A stretch of 64,000 nt of DNA from Glacieibacterium sp965200405 (GTDB lineage: Bacteria > Pseudomonadota > Alphaproteobacteria > Sphingomonadales > Sphingomonadaceae): assembly GCF_965200405.1 (NCBI RefSeq), contig NZ_OZ241356.1, positions 992,001-1,056,000 of the forward strand, written 5' to 3'. This document shows, piece after piece, positions 41,248-49,783 of this stretch. Below the pieces are notes generated by a model. That model was given only the letters and a program-made list of their open reading frames with translations, searched no databases and was not told the origin of the DNA. Each line of letters begins with the position of its first letter. Within the stretch, counting starts at the first letter, position 1. The translations under genes and the position numbers were made by a program.

Positions 41248-42746
41248 TGTACGACGGCAACGCGACGCAGGACGGTGATATCGTTACCACCGGGCTGGCC
41301 AGCCTCGATGACATCCTGACCGGCGGCTATGCCCGCAACCGCTGCCACCTCCTCGAAGGCCAGCCCGGTTCCGGCAAGACCACGCTGGCGCTGCAATTCC
41401 TCATCGCCGGCCAGGCCCGCGGCGAGAAATGCCTGTTCATCACCATTTCCGAAAGCCCGCGCGAGTTGCGGCAGGTCGCCAGGACCCACGGCCTCGACCT
41501 GACCGGCATCGAGCTGTTCGAATGCGTGCCGCCCGAACTGAGCCTCGATACCGAAAACTACCAGTCGGTGATGAACGCCTCCGACCTCGAGCTCGGCGAG
41601 ACCGTCGGTTCGGTCATGGCCGCGGTCGTTGCTGCCAAGCCGACGCTGGTGGTGCTCGACAGCCTATCGGAGGTGCGCCTGCTCGCCCAGGGTGCGCTGC
41701 GCTATCGTCGCCAGGTGCTGGCGCTCAAGCATTTCTTCCACCAGCACGGCTGCACCGCCCTGCTGCTCGACGACCTGACGGTGCGCGAGGACGAGCTGAC
41801 CCTGCACAGCATCGCCCACGGCGTCCTGCGCCTCGAACAGGTCGCGATGGATTACGGGGCAGAGCGGCGCCGCATCCGCGTCTTCAAGATGCGCGGCCGG
41901 GCCTTCCAGGGCGGCTATCACGATTTCGTCATCCACGCGGGCGGGCTGTGCATCTTTCCGCGCCTGATCACTGCCGGACACGACGACATGCCCGCGGAGC
42001 GCCGGATCTGCCGCAGCGGCTGTGCCGAACTCGACAGCCTGGTCGGCGGCGGCCTCGATGCCGGCACCACGACGCTATTCCAGGGCGCCTCGGGGTCGGG
42101 CAAGTCGACGCTGGCGCTACAGTTCGTCTGGGAGGCCCTGGAACGCGGCGAACCGGCATTGATCGTCAGCTTCGAGGAGACACGGCGCAATTTCCAGCTC
42201 CGCGCCACCGGGCTCGGCTTCGGGATCGCCGATCATCTCGACAGCGGCCGGCTGAGCTTCGTCCATGTCGACCCGGCGGAAACCTCGGCAGGCGAGATCT
42301 CGGACATGATCCGCCGCCACGTCAGTGCCGGCTGCTGCCTGGTCGTCCTCGACTCGCTGATCGGCTACCAATACGCCCTGCGCGACGAAACCTATCTGCT
42401 GCTCCACATGCATGAGCTGCTGACCTATCTGAACCTGAAGGGCGTGCTGACCCTGCTGGTGCTGTCGCAGGCCGGGACCGTTGGCGCACTGGAGCCGCCG
42501 TTCGACATGACCTACCTTGCCGACACGGTGCTGCTGCTTCGCTATTTCGAGGCGGGCGGCGACATGCGACGGGCATTGTCTGTCGTCAAGAAGCGCACCG
42601 GCAGTCACGAAGCCGGCATTCGCGAGCTGTATTTCGACGCATTGGGCGTTCGCGTCGGGCCGAGGCTCAGCGGCTTCACCCGCGTCGTCTCCAGCCGTCC
42701 GGTCTATACGGGGGCAGACCCCCTGCTAGTCGCCCGCCGCGCCTGA
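41247..42746 (+). CDS. Two-domain KaiC-like ATPase
   Basis: 499 residues from an ATG at 41247 in a TGATG overlap; a GTG at 41244 is possible. Two RecA-like KaiC domains are visible. The first (about 10-245) has Walker A GQPGSGKTT and Walker B TLVVLDSLSEV. The second (about 255-480) has GASGSGKST, a paired-Glu motif SFEETRR and LVVLDSLIGY. In KaiC the two glutamates serve ATP hydrolysis or phosphotransfer; domain one has only ISESP. KaiA and KaiB are not nearby. Between a response regulator and a kinase it probably tunes that two-component pathway. Confidence 0.88.
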   Translation: MYDGNATQDGDIVTTGLASLDDILTGGYARNRCHLLEGQPGSGKTTLALQFLIAGQARGEKCLFITISESPRELRQVARTHGLDLTGIELFECVPPELSLDTENYQSVMNASDLELGETVGSVMAAVVAAKPTLVVLDSLSEVRLLAQGALRYRRQVLALKHFFHQHGCTALLLDDLTVREDELTLHSIAHGVLRLEQVAMDYGAERRRIRVFKMRGRAFQGGYHDFVIHAGGLCIFPRLITAGHDDMPAERRICRSGCAELDSLVGGGLDAGTTTLFQGASGSGKSTLALQFVWEALERGEPALIVSFEETRRNFQLRATGLGFGIADHLDSGRLSFVHVDPAETSAGEISDMIRRHVSAGCCLVVLDSLIGYQYALRDETYLLLHMHELLTYLNLKGVLTLLVLSQAGTVGALEPPFDMTYLADTVLLLRYFEAGGDMRRALSVVKKRTGSHEAGIRELYFDALGVRVGPRLSGFTRVVSSRPVYTGADPLLVARRA

Positions 42747-44365
42747 TGACGTCCGACAGGCTGCTGATCCTGGCCCCGAGTGGCCGGGACGCGGAGGTCA
42801 TCCGCGACCAGCTCGCCGCATCCGGCATCGTCGGGCACGTCGCCGATGCGGGCGAGATCGTCGACGCCGTCTGGGCCGGTGACCTCGGCGCCGCGATCGT
42901 CGCCGACGAAGCCATCGCCGGCTTCGATCTCGCTGTGCTGCGGCAGGCGCTGGCGGCCCAGCCACCCTGGTCCGACTGCCCGTTCCTGCTGCTCACCCGC
43001 CGCAGCGTCGGCGGCTGGTCGATGACGGGTGTCACCGAGTTGCTCGGCAACGTCACCGTGCTGGAGCGACCCCTAAGCCCGAATGCGCTGGCCAGTGCGG
43101 CGCGCGTCGCCCTGCGGGCCCGCGTTCGCCAGCGCCGCGCCCAGGCCTATCTCGTGGCGCGCGAGGAAGCCGAAGCGCAGGTCCGCGAACTCGCGATAAC
43201 GCTGGAAGCCCGGGTCCTGGCGCGCACCACGGAACTGACCAAGGCGATGGCAGCCAAGGAGAAGACCCGGACCCGCCTGCGCAACAGCGAGGAATTGTAC
43301 CGGCTGACCATCGAGCTTAGCGCCCAGATTCCGTGGCGAGCCGATGCGAAGGGCAAGGTGCTGTGGATCGGCGAGCGGCTGGCGGAGCGCAGCGGCGTGG
43401 CCACCGCCGACCTGCTCGGCGAAGGCTGGCTGAATTCGGTGCACCCCGACGATCGGGAGACGGCGTCCACGGCGTGGCGAATGGCAGTCGCGGGCGTGAC
43501 GACGTTCGATAGCGTCTTTCGCATGCCCTCGCTGGGCGGCGGCTATGTCTGGTACCGCTCGCGCGCCGCACCCAGCCGCACCGCCGACGACCGGGTGCGG
43601 CGCTGGTACGGGACGCTGGAGGATGTCGACGAACACAAGGCCGCCAGCGTCCGGCTCGAACAGGTCCAGCTCGAACTGGCCGAGGTGTCGCGGCTGAGCG
43701 CGATGGGGGCGATGGCCTCGATCCTGGCGCACGAGCTCAACCAGCCGCTTACCGCGATCACCAGCTATGTGCGCGGCAGCCGGCGCCTGCTGGAAAACGG
43801 CTCGGCTATCTCGCCGGTTATCGACGCCCTGCGTGCCGCCGACCAGTCCGCCGTCCGGGCCGGCGAGATCGTCCGGCGGGCCCGCGAACTGGTCGGCGGC
43901 GGCGGCAGCCCGGGCCGGCGTTCGGAACCCGTCGCCGACTTGATCCGCGAGGCGCTTGTCCTGGCAATGGAGCGCGGGCACTGGGCCGCCACCGCACAGG
44001 GGGTCGAACTCGACGCCGCGGTCACCGAGATCTACGTCGATCGCGTCCAGATCCAGCAGGTCCTGATCAACCTGATCCGCAACGCACTGGAAGCCATGGC
44101 CGGCGAGCCGGTGCGGCGGCTCACCGTCGCCACCCGGTTGTTACCCGGCGACCTGTGCGAGATCAGCGTTCGCGACACCGGTTCCGGCGTCGCACCGGAC
44201 GTCGCCGCGCAGCTGTTCGATCCGTTCAACACGACCAAGACGGGCGGCATGGGCATCGGCCTGTCGATCAGCCGGACCATCGTCGAGGCGCATGGCGGCC
44301 ACATCTGGTCACAGCCTGCGGAGCCGCGCGGCACGATCTTCGGCTTCACCGTGCCGTGCGGCTGA
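42746..44365 (+). CDS. FixL-like sensor histidine kinase with degenerate receiver and PAS domain
   Basis: 539 residues, coupled to the KaiC-like gene. Residues about 1-120 look like a receiver fold lacking the usual phospho-Asp surroundings (AAIVADEAIAGFDLAVLR). A coiled coil is at about 130-180, and a PAS domain at about 185-305 (LYRLTIELSAQIPWRADAKG, WLNSVHPDDRE). The H-box is ILAHELNQPLTAITSY. The ATPase boxes are LINLIRNALEAM (N), DTGSGV (G1) and GGMGIGLS (G2). No haem ligand pattern is evident in the PAS domain. It is the likely phosphodonor for the FixJ-like regulator. Confidence 0.88.
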   Translation: MTSDRLLILAPSGRDAEVIRDQLAASGIVGHVADAGEIVDAVWAGDLGAAIVADEAIAGFDLAVLRQALAAQPPWSDCPFLLLTRRSVGGWSMTGVTELLGNVTVLERPLSPNALASAARVALRARVRQRRAQAYLVAREEAEAQVRELAITLEARVLARTTELTKAMAAKEKTRTRLRNSEELYRLTIELSAQIPWRADAKGKVLWIGERLAERSGVATADLLGEGWLNSVHPDDRETASTAWRMAVAGVTTFDSVFRMPSLGGGYVWYRSRAAPSRTADDRVRRWYGTLEDVDEHKAASVRLEQVQLELAEVSRLSAMGAMASILAHELNQPLTAITSYVRGSRRLLENGSAISPVIDALRAADQSAVRAGEIVRRARELVGGGGSPGRRSEPVADLIREALVLAMERGHWAATAQGVELDAAVTEIYVDRVQIQQVLINLIRNALEAMAGEPVRRLTVATRLLPGDLCEISVRDTGSGVAPDVAAQLFDPFNTTKTGGMGIGLSISRTIVEAHGGHIWSQPAEPRGTIFGFTVPCG

Positions 44366-44402
44366 ACTTGCACGCCCGCGTCGGCGGGCATACATCGTCA
44401 CG

Positions 44403-45239
44403 ATGACCACCGTCGCCTCCTATGAAGCCCTCGCCGACGCCGAGGAGCGTTCCGCCACCATCAAGCTGCACGGCCCCGAGGCGTTCGAGGGGATGCGCAA
44501 GGCCGGGCGACTGGCCGCCGAGGTGCTCGACATGCTGGTCCCGCATGTCATCCCCGAAGCCGTTACCGCCGACCTCGACACGCTCGTCCTCGACTTCGTG
44601 CTCGCCAGGGGTGCGATCCCGGCAACGGTCTTTTACCGGGGCTACAGCTACTCCTCCTGCATCAGCATCAACCACGTCGTCTGCCACGGCATTCCAGGGC
44701 CCAAGCGCCTGAAGGAAGGCGATATCGTCAACATCGACGTGACGGTGATCGTCGATGGCTGGCACGGCGATACCAGCCGCATGTACCTGGTCGGCGACGT
44801 GCCGCTGAAGGCGCGACGGCTGGTCGACATCACCTGGGAATGCCTGAAGCGCGGCGTCATGGCGGCCAAGCCGGGCAACACGCTGGGTGACATCGGCTAT
44901 GCGATCCAGAGCTACGCCGAGGCGCAGCGTTGCTCGGTCGTCCGCGATTTCTGCGGGCACGGCCTCGGCCGCGTCTTTCACGATGCCCCCAACATCGTCC
45001 ATGTCGGCCGTCCGCGCGCCGGCGAAATGCTCAAGCCGGGGATGATCTTCACCATCGAGCCGATGATCAACCTCGGCGGCTTCAAGGTGAAGATGCTCGA
45101 CGACGGCTGGACCGCGGTGACCCGCGACCGCTCGCTGTCGGCGCAGTTCGAGCATTCGATCGGCATCACCGAGGACGGCTGCGAAGTCTTCACCCTGTCG
45201 CCAGCCGGACTGAGCCACCCGCCCTACGCACTTACTTGA
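44403..45239 (+). CDS. map: Type I methionine aminopeptidase
   Basis: 278 residues from an ATG at 44403. All five metal ligands are visible: Asp in VNIDVTVI, Asp in WHGDTSRMY, His in FCGHGLGRVFHD, Glu in FTIEPMINLGG and Glu in AQFEHSIGI. The substrate-contact SCISINHVVCHGIPG is also present. It removes initiator Met from new proteins in the cytoplasm. RadC follows, overlapping by four bases, so the two are co-translated; this map-radC pairing is common in Sphingomonadales. Confidence 0.93.
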   Translation: MTTVASYEALADAEERSATIKLHGPEAFEGMRKAGRLAAEVLDMLVPHVIPEAVTADLDTLVLDFVLARGAIPATVFYRGYSYSSCISINHVVCHGIPGPKRLKEGDIVNIDVTVIVDGWHGDTSRMYLVGDVPLKARRLVDITWECLKRGVMAAKPGNTLGDIGYAIQSYAEAQRCSVVRDFCGHGLGRVFHDAPNIVHVGRPRAGEMLKPGMIFTIEPMINLGGFKVKMLDDGWTAVTRDRSLSAQFEHSIGITEDGCEVFTLSPAGLSHPPYALT

Positions 45240-45910
45240 CGGACGACGGGGCGGGCCACCGCGACCGCATGCGGCAGCGCATGCTGGAGGGCGGCGGTGA
45301 CGCTTTCCTCGATTACGAGCTGGTCGAGTACGTCCTTGGCCTGGCGATTCCGCGCAAGGACACCAAGCCGCTCGCCAAGCGCCTGATGGCCGAATTCGGC
45401 AGCTTTTCCGCCTTGCTTGCGGCCTCGCCGGTCGAGTTGAAGCGAGTCGAGGGGCTGACCGACAATGCTGCCGCCGCGCTCAAGTTCATCGAGGCTACGG
45501 CGTTGCGTGCGCTGCGGACCGCTGCGATCGACCGACCGGTATTGTCGGGCTGGCAGGCGCTGACCGATTACCTCCACGCCAGCATGGCGCACCGGATGAC
45601 CGAGGAATTTCGTGTTATCTTCCTCAACAACCGCAACGTCATGATCCGCGACGAGGCGATGGGCACCGGCACGGTCAACGCCGCGCCGGTCTATCCACGC
45701 GAGATCGTCAAGCGCGCCCTGGAGCTCGGCGCCTCCGGGCTGGTGCTGGTCCACAACCATCCAAGCGGCGATCCGTCGCCCAGCCGCGACGATATCCAGA
45801 TGACCAAGGCGATCGTCGAGGCCGGCAAGCCGCTGGGGCTGACCGTCCACGATCACGTGGTGATCGGGAAAAGCGGGCATGCCAGTTTCCGGGCGCTCGG
45901 ATTGCTGTAG
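45236..45910 (+). CDS. radC: RadC-family JAB-domain protein
   Basis: 224 residues from a TTG at 45236, overlapping the map stop; a later ATG is possible but would cut into the family's conserved MR(Q/E)R start. The helix-hairpin-helix-like N-terminus (LKRVEGLTDNAAAALKFIEA) precedes a JAB metalloprotease-like domain with the motif LVHNHPSGDPSPSRDD (His, His, Asp zinc ligands). The family is linked to DNA recombination and competence; the original repair role is disputed. Confidence 0.92.
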   Translation: MTDDGAGHRDRMRQRMLEGGGDAFLDYELVEYVLGLAIPRKDTKPLAKRLMAEFGSFSALLAASPVELKRVEGLTDNAAAALKFIEATALRALRTAAIDRPVLSGWQALTDYLHASMAHRMTEEFRVIFLNNRNVMIRDEAMGTGTVNAAPVYPREIVKRALELGASGLVLVHNHPSGDPSPSRDDIQMTKAIVEAGKPLGLTVHDHVVIGKSGHASFRALGLL

Positions 45911-45939
45911 TGTTGCAGCGCAGCAGAGCGAGTGAATCA

Positions 45940-48624
45940 ATGGCCAGCGAAGCGACCGACCGCGTAAGCGAAGCGACCGATCGGGAAGACGTGAAGTACT
46001 TGGGGCGATTGCTCGGCGACGTCATCCGCTCGACCGAGGGGCAGGCGGTGTTCGACGCCATCGAAGGGGTTCGCAAGGCTTCGGTCGCGGCCCACCGCAG
46101 CGACGGCGAGGGCGAGCGTTCGGCGCTGACTGCCCGGCTGGCCGCCCTCGACCTTGGCGACACGCTGCGCTTCGTGCGCGGTTTCCTGCTATTCTCGCTG
46201 CTCGCCAACCTTGCGGAGGATCGCAGCGCGACGCCCGGCGCGCGACGCGAGGCGACACTGGCAGGGGCGCTCGAAACCCTGGCGAAAAGCGGCATCGACA
46301 AGTCTGAGGTCCGCGCCCTGCTGGAGCAGGCGTTGATCGCCCCGGTACTGACCGCCCATCCGACCGAGGTGCGGCGCAAGAGCATGATCGACCGCGAGGC
46401 CGCGATCGGCGCGCTGCTGTCCGCCTGTTCGACCGGCTGGTGCGATCCCGACACCGAGGGCGAGCTGATCCGCCAGATCACGCTGTTGTGGCAGACGCGC
46501 CCGTTACGCGCCGTGCGGCCGGTGGTCGGCGACGAGATCGACGGTGCGATGGGCTATCTTGGCGCCAATGTCGTGCCGGTGCTGCCGGTGCTGCACGCGC
46601 GCTGGGAAAAGCTGCTGGGCGGAAAGCTGCCGCCGTTCCTGCGGCCGGGCAACTGGATCGGCGGCGACCGCGACGGCAATCCCAATGTCGATGCCGGTAC
46701 TCTGGCGGCCGCACTGGCCAAGGGCGCCGCCGTGGCGATCGGCCATTACCTGACCGAGCTCAATGCGTTGGGCGCCGAGCTTTCGATCTCGGCGACGCTG
46801 GCGGAGGTCACGCCCGAGCTGGCGGCGCTGGCCGACGCCTCGGGCGACAACGTCCTGTCGCGCGCCGACGAGCCCTACCGCCGCGCGCTGAGCGGATTGT
46901 ATGCCCGCACCGCCGAGAGCTTTCGCGCGCTGACCGGCCAAGTTGCGCCGCTCGGTGGCCGGCTGCCGGCGACGCCCTATGCCCGTGCCAGCGAGTTGAT
47001 CGCCGACCTCGACACCGTCGCCGCTTCGCTGCGCGCCAATGATGCGGCGGTGGTCGCGGAAGGCCGGCTGGCCCGGCTGTGCGACGCAGTGCGCAGCTTT
47101 GGCTTCCACCTGGCAACGCTCGACCTTCGCCAGAACGCCGACGTCCATGCTCGCGTCGTCACTGAACTGCTGCGCGTCGCGGGAGTCTGCGAAGATTACG
47201 CCACGCTCGACGAGGAGGCCCGGGTCGAACTGCTCGGTCGCGAACTGGCCCAGCCGCGCCTGTTGTTCGTGCCGTTCGCCACCTACTCCGACGAGACGCT
47301 CAAGGAGATGGCGATCGTCCGCGCCGCTGCCACAGCGCACGCGCAATACGGGCCGGAGTGCATCCGCACCTACATCATCTCCAAGGCCAACGGCGTCGCC
47401 AACCTCCTCGAAGTCTATCTGCTGCTCAAGGAAGTCGGCCTGTATGAACCCGGCGAGGTGCCGATCTGCCCGATCATGTCGGTGCCGCTGTTCGAGACCA
47501 TCGAGGACCTGCAAGCTGCGCCCGCGGTGATGACGGCGTTCCTCGACCGGCCTAAGGCGGCGGCGCTGGCCCGGGCGCGCGGCTATCAGGAGGTGATGGT
47601 CGGCTATTCCGACTCGAACAAGGACGGCGGCTACCTGACCTCTAACTGGTCGCTGCACGAGGGCGCGCTGGCGGTTCGTGACGTGTTTAACGAGGCGGGC
47701 ATCGCGCTGCAGCTGTTCCACGGTCGCGGCGGTGCGGTCGGACGCGGCGGTGGCCCGGCGTTCGACGCGATCCTCGCGCAACCACCGGGCACCGTCCACG
47801 GCCGCATCCGCATCACCGAGCAGGGCGAGGTCATCGCCTCCAAATACGGCACGCCCGCTGCTGCCGAGGCGAGCCTCGAAACGATGACCGCCGCCACCGT
47901 GCTGACCAGCCTGGCGCCGACCGCGGTATCCGAGAGCGACCTGACCCGCTTTCGTGCTGCGATGCGAACGATCAGCGCGGCGGCGTTCCAGGACTATCGC
48001 GCGTTGGTGTACGAGACCCCCGGCTTCAACACCTTCTTCCGCGCCGCCACTCCGATAACCGAGATCGCCGAGCTCAAGATCGGCTCGCGCCCTGCCTCGC
48101 GGACCAAGTCGGACCGGATCGAGGATCTGCGCGCCATCCCCTGGGTGTTCAGCTGGGCACAGGCGCGGATCATGCTGCCGGGCTGGTATGGCGCGGGCAC
48201 GGCGCTCGCCGGGTTCGAGGATCGCGGCCTGCTGCGCGAGATGGTCGCCGCCTGGCCGTTCCTCGGAGCGACGTTGTCCAACCTGGAGATGGTGCTGGCC
48301 AAGTCGAATATGCGCGTCGCGGCAGGCTATGCCGCGCTGGTGCCCGATGCGGCGCTGCGCGATGCGGTGTTCGCGCGGATCGAAGGCGGCTGGACGGCGA
48401 CACGCGACATCCTGCTGGAACTGACCGAACAGGCCGATCTGCTCGACCGCCAGCCGGGGCTGCAGCAATCGGTGCGGATGCGCCTGCCCTATATCGACCC
48501 GCTCAACGAACTGCAGGTCGAACTCATCCGTCGCCGCCGCGCCGGCGACACCGACGAGCGCATTGCCGAGGGCATCCACCTGAGCATCAACGGCATTGCG
48601 GCAGGTCTGCGCAACTCGGGGTGA
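45940..48624 (+). CDS. ppc: Phosphoenolpyruvate carboxylase
   Basis: 894 residues from an ATG at 45940; a GTG at 45910 would add ten. Catalytic motifs are VLTAHPTEVRRKS (active His), GGDRDGNP, MVGYSDSNKDGGYLTSNW and FHGRGGAVGRGGGP. The expected C-terminus is HLSINGIAAGLRNSG. It replenishes oxaloacetate from PEP and bicarbonate. The length is as usual. The first 20 residues contain a direct duplication (EATDRVSEATDRED) not expected in the family. Confidence 0.95.
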   Translation: MASEATDRVSEATDREDVKYLGRLLGDVIRSTEGQAVFDAIEGVRKASVAAHRSDGEGERSALTARLAALDLGDTLRFVRGFLLFSLLANLAEDRSATPGARREATLAGALETLAKSGIDKSEVRALLEQALIAPVLTAHPTEVRRKSMIDREAAIGALLSACSTGWCDPDTEGELIRQITLLWQTRPLRAVRPVVGDEIDGAMGYLGANVVPVLPVLHARWEKLLGGKLPPFLRPGNWIGGDRDGNPNVDAGTLAAALAKGAAVAIGHYLTELNALGAELSISATLAEVTPELAALADASGDNVLSRADEPYRRALSGLYARTAESFRALTGQVAPLGGRLPATPYARASELIADLDTVAASLRANDAAVVAEGRLARLCDAVRSFGFHLATLDLRQNADVHARVVTELLRVAGVCEDYATLDEEARVELLGRELAQPRLLFVPFATYSDETLKEMAIVRAAATAHAQYGPECIRTYIISKANGVANLLEVYLLLKEVGLYEPGEVPICPIMSVPLFETIEDLQAAPAVMTAFLDRPKAAALARARGYQEVMVGYSDSNKDGGYLTSNWSLHEGALAVRDVFNEAGIALQLFHGRGGAVGRGGGPAFDAILAQPPGTVHGRIRITEQGEVIASKYGTPAAAEASLETMTAATVLTSLAPTAVSESDLTRFRAAMRTISAAAFQDYRALVYETPGFNTFFRAATPITEIAELKIGSRPASRTKSDRIEDLRAIPWVFSWAQARIMLPGWYGAGTALAGFEDRGLLREMVAAWPFLGATLSNLEMVLAKSNMRVAAGYAALVPDAALRDAVFARIEGGWTATRDILLELTEQADLLDRQPGLQQSVRMRLPYIDPLNELQVELIRRRRAGDTDERIAEGIHLSINGIAAGLRNSG

Positions 48625-48626
48625 AG

Positions 48627-49388
48627 TCAGCCCGCCATCGTCACGATCACGACGCGCCTCGGCGGTAGCGGCTCTGGCACCACTTCGAACTCCCGGCGCT
48701 CCGCATCGCGGCGGGCCCGGTCGATGATGCCGGCCGGGACGCCGGGTCCGTAGAACAGGACGTCGGCCTGGTTCAGCGCGCGCAGCTGGCGCAGCGTCAG
48801 GTCGTCGGCATCCAGCGAAGTGAGCACGATCTCGGTCAGGGTGTCGGCGGCACCGACCTTGTCATCGAGATCGACGACCGGCTCGCCGCCTCCAAGCGGA
48901 TCGAGCCTGCCGCCGGGCGCCAACGCAGCGTCCCAGAATCGCCGTCGCGCTTCGATGGTCGGATGCCGCTGGGCTACTGCGATGCGTGACGCAAAGATTG
49001 CCGTCGCCAGCGCCCCCAGGCGTTCCGGCAGCAGCGCTTCCAGCCGCTCCCGCAAGGCTTTCGACAGGCTCGCCGAGGCGCCGCCGGTGCCTATGGCAAC
49101 GAGCACCGGGGATCGGTCGACGATGGCGGGAATGGTGAAATCGCACAGCGCCGGCCGGTCGACGACATTGACCAGCAGTCCCGCCGCCTTGAGCCGCACT
49201 GCCGCCGCCGCTGCTTCGCCCGCATCATCGAGCGCGACAAAAGCAATCCTGACGTCGGGCGCGGACTCCCGCACCACGACACCACCTGCCGCCTCGATCA
49301 GCCGTGCCTTGGCATCCGCCGCCTCGCCCTCACCGACGAGCAGCACGGGTCGACCAGCGATCTTGATGAAAACAGGAAGGCTATCCAC
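48627..49388 (-). CDS. Precorrin-2 dehydrogenase/ferrochelatase with truncated methyltransferase tail
   Basis: 253 residues from a GTG at 49388. Residues about 1-150 are the CysG N-terminal/Met8 type, with the NAD site GRPVLLVGEGEAADAKARLI and the sirohaem-dimerisation segment. Residues about 165-253 (LTSLDADDLTLRQLRALNQA, DVLFYGPGVPAGIIDRARRD) resemble only the beginning of the SUMT methyltransferase domain, so full CysG (about 460 residues) is not made. It would complete sirohaem synthesis for sulfite reductase, which fits a genome that frees sulfite from sulfonates. Confidence 0.8.
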   Translation of the reverse strand: MDSLPVFIKIAGRPVLLVGEGEAADAKARLIEAAGGVVVRESAPDVRIAFVALDDAGEAAAAAVRLKAAGLLVNVVDRPALCDFTIPAIVDRSPVLVAIGTGGASASLSKALRERLEALLPERLGALATAIFASRIAVAQRHPTIEARRRFWDAALAPGGRLDPLGGGEPVVDLDDKVGAADTLTEIVLTSLDADDLTLRQLRALNQADVLFYGPGVPAGIIDRARRDAERREFEVVPEPLPPRRVVIVTMAG

Positions 49389-49425
49389 GCGCCCTTGTGA
49401 AGGAAGCGCCGCGCCAAACCAAGCC

Positions 49426-49656
49426 TCAGCCTTGTGGCGTGCTCGCCGCCGCGACCATCATCGGGCCATCGTTCTTCTGGCAGCGGACAGCGATCACCGG
49501 GTAGGTCAGGCCCGAATAGCGAACCAGCGTCTGGCCCGCAGCAGCATTGCATTCGGCGACGCTCGTAAAGCTGGTTTGCTCAGTACGAACGGTCTGGCAC
49601 TGATCGCCACCGTCGCCGCATCCCAGAATTGCCATCACGATCAGCGCCGCGTTCAT
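49426..49656 (-). CDS. Small secreted hypothetical protein
   Basis: 76 residues from an ATG with AAGGAG upstream. A short hydrophobic start (MNAALIVMAILGCGDGGDQC) could be a signal or lipoprotein-like peptide, followed by SVAECNAAAGQTLVRYSGLT and a C-terminal Cys. Several Cys residues suggest disulfides in the periplasm. No family name is known to me, but similar small Cys-containing proteins are common in Sphingomonadales. Confidence 0.7.
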   Translation of the reverse strand: MNAALIVMAILGCGDGGDQCQTVRTEQTSFTSVAECNAAAGQTLVRYSGLTYPVIAVRCQKNDGPMMVAAASTPQG

Positions 49657-49783
49657 TGCCGAGCTCCTTCAGATCGTTAAACACATGAAATCATGCGGTG
49701 TTCCGTGACCATTACACGACAAAGCGAGGTTGCGACGTTGGCAAGACTTGGCGCAGCGCACTGACAGGCCCATCTAGGCGGCT

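Noticed and set aside
46504..48579. 691-codon ORF antisense to PEP carboxylase
   Set aside because: Shadow frame; the opposite strand is an unmistakable ppc gene with all catalytic motifs.
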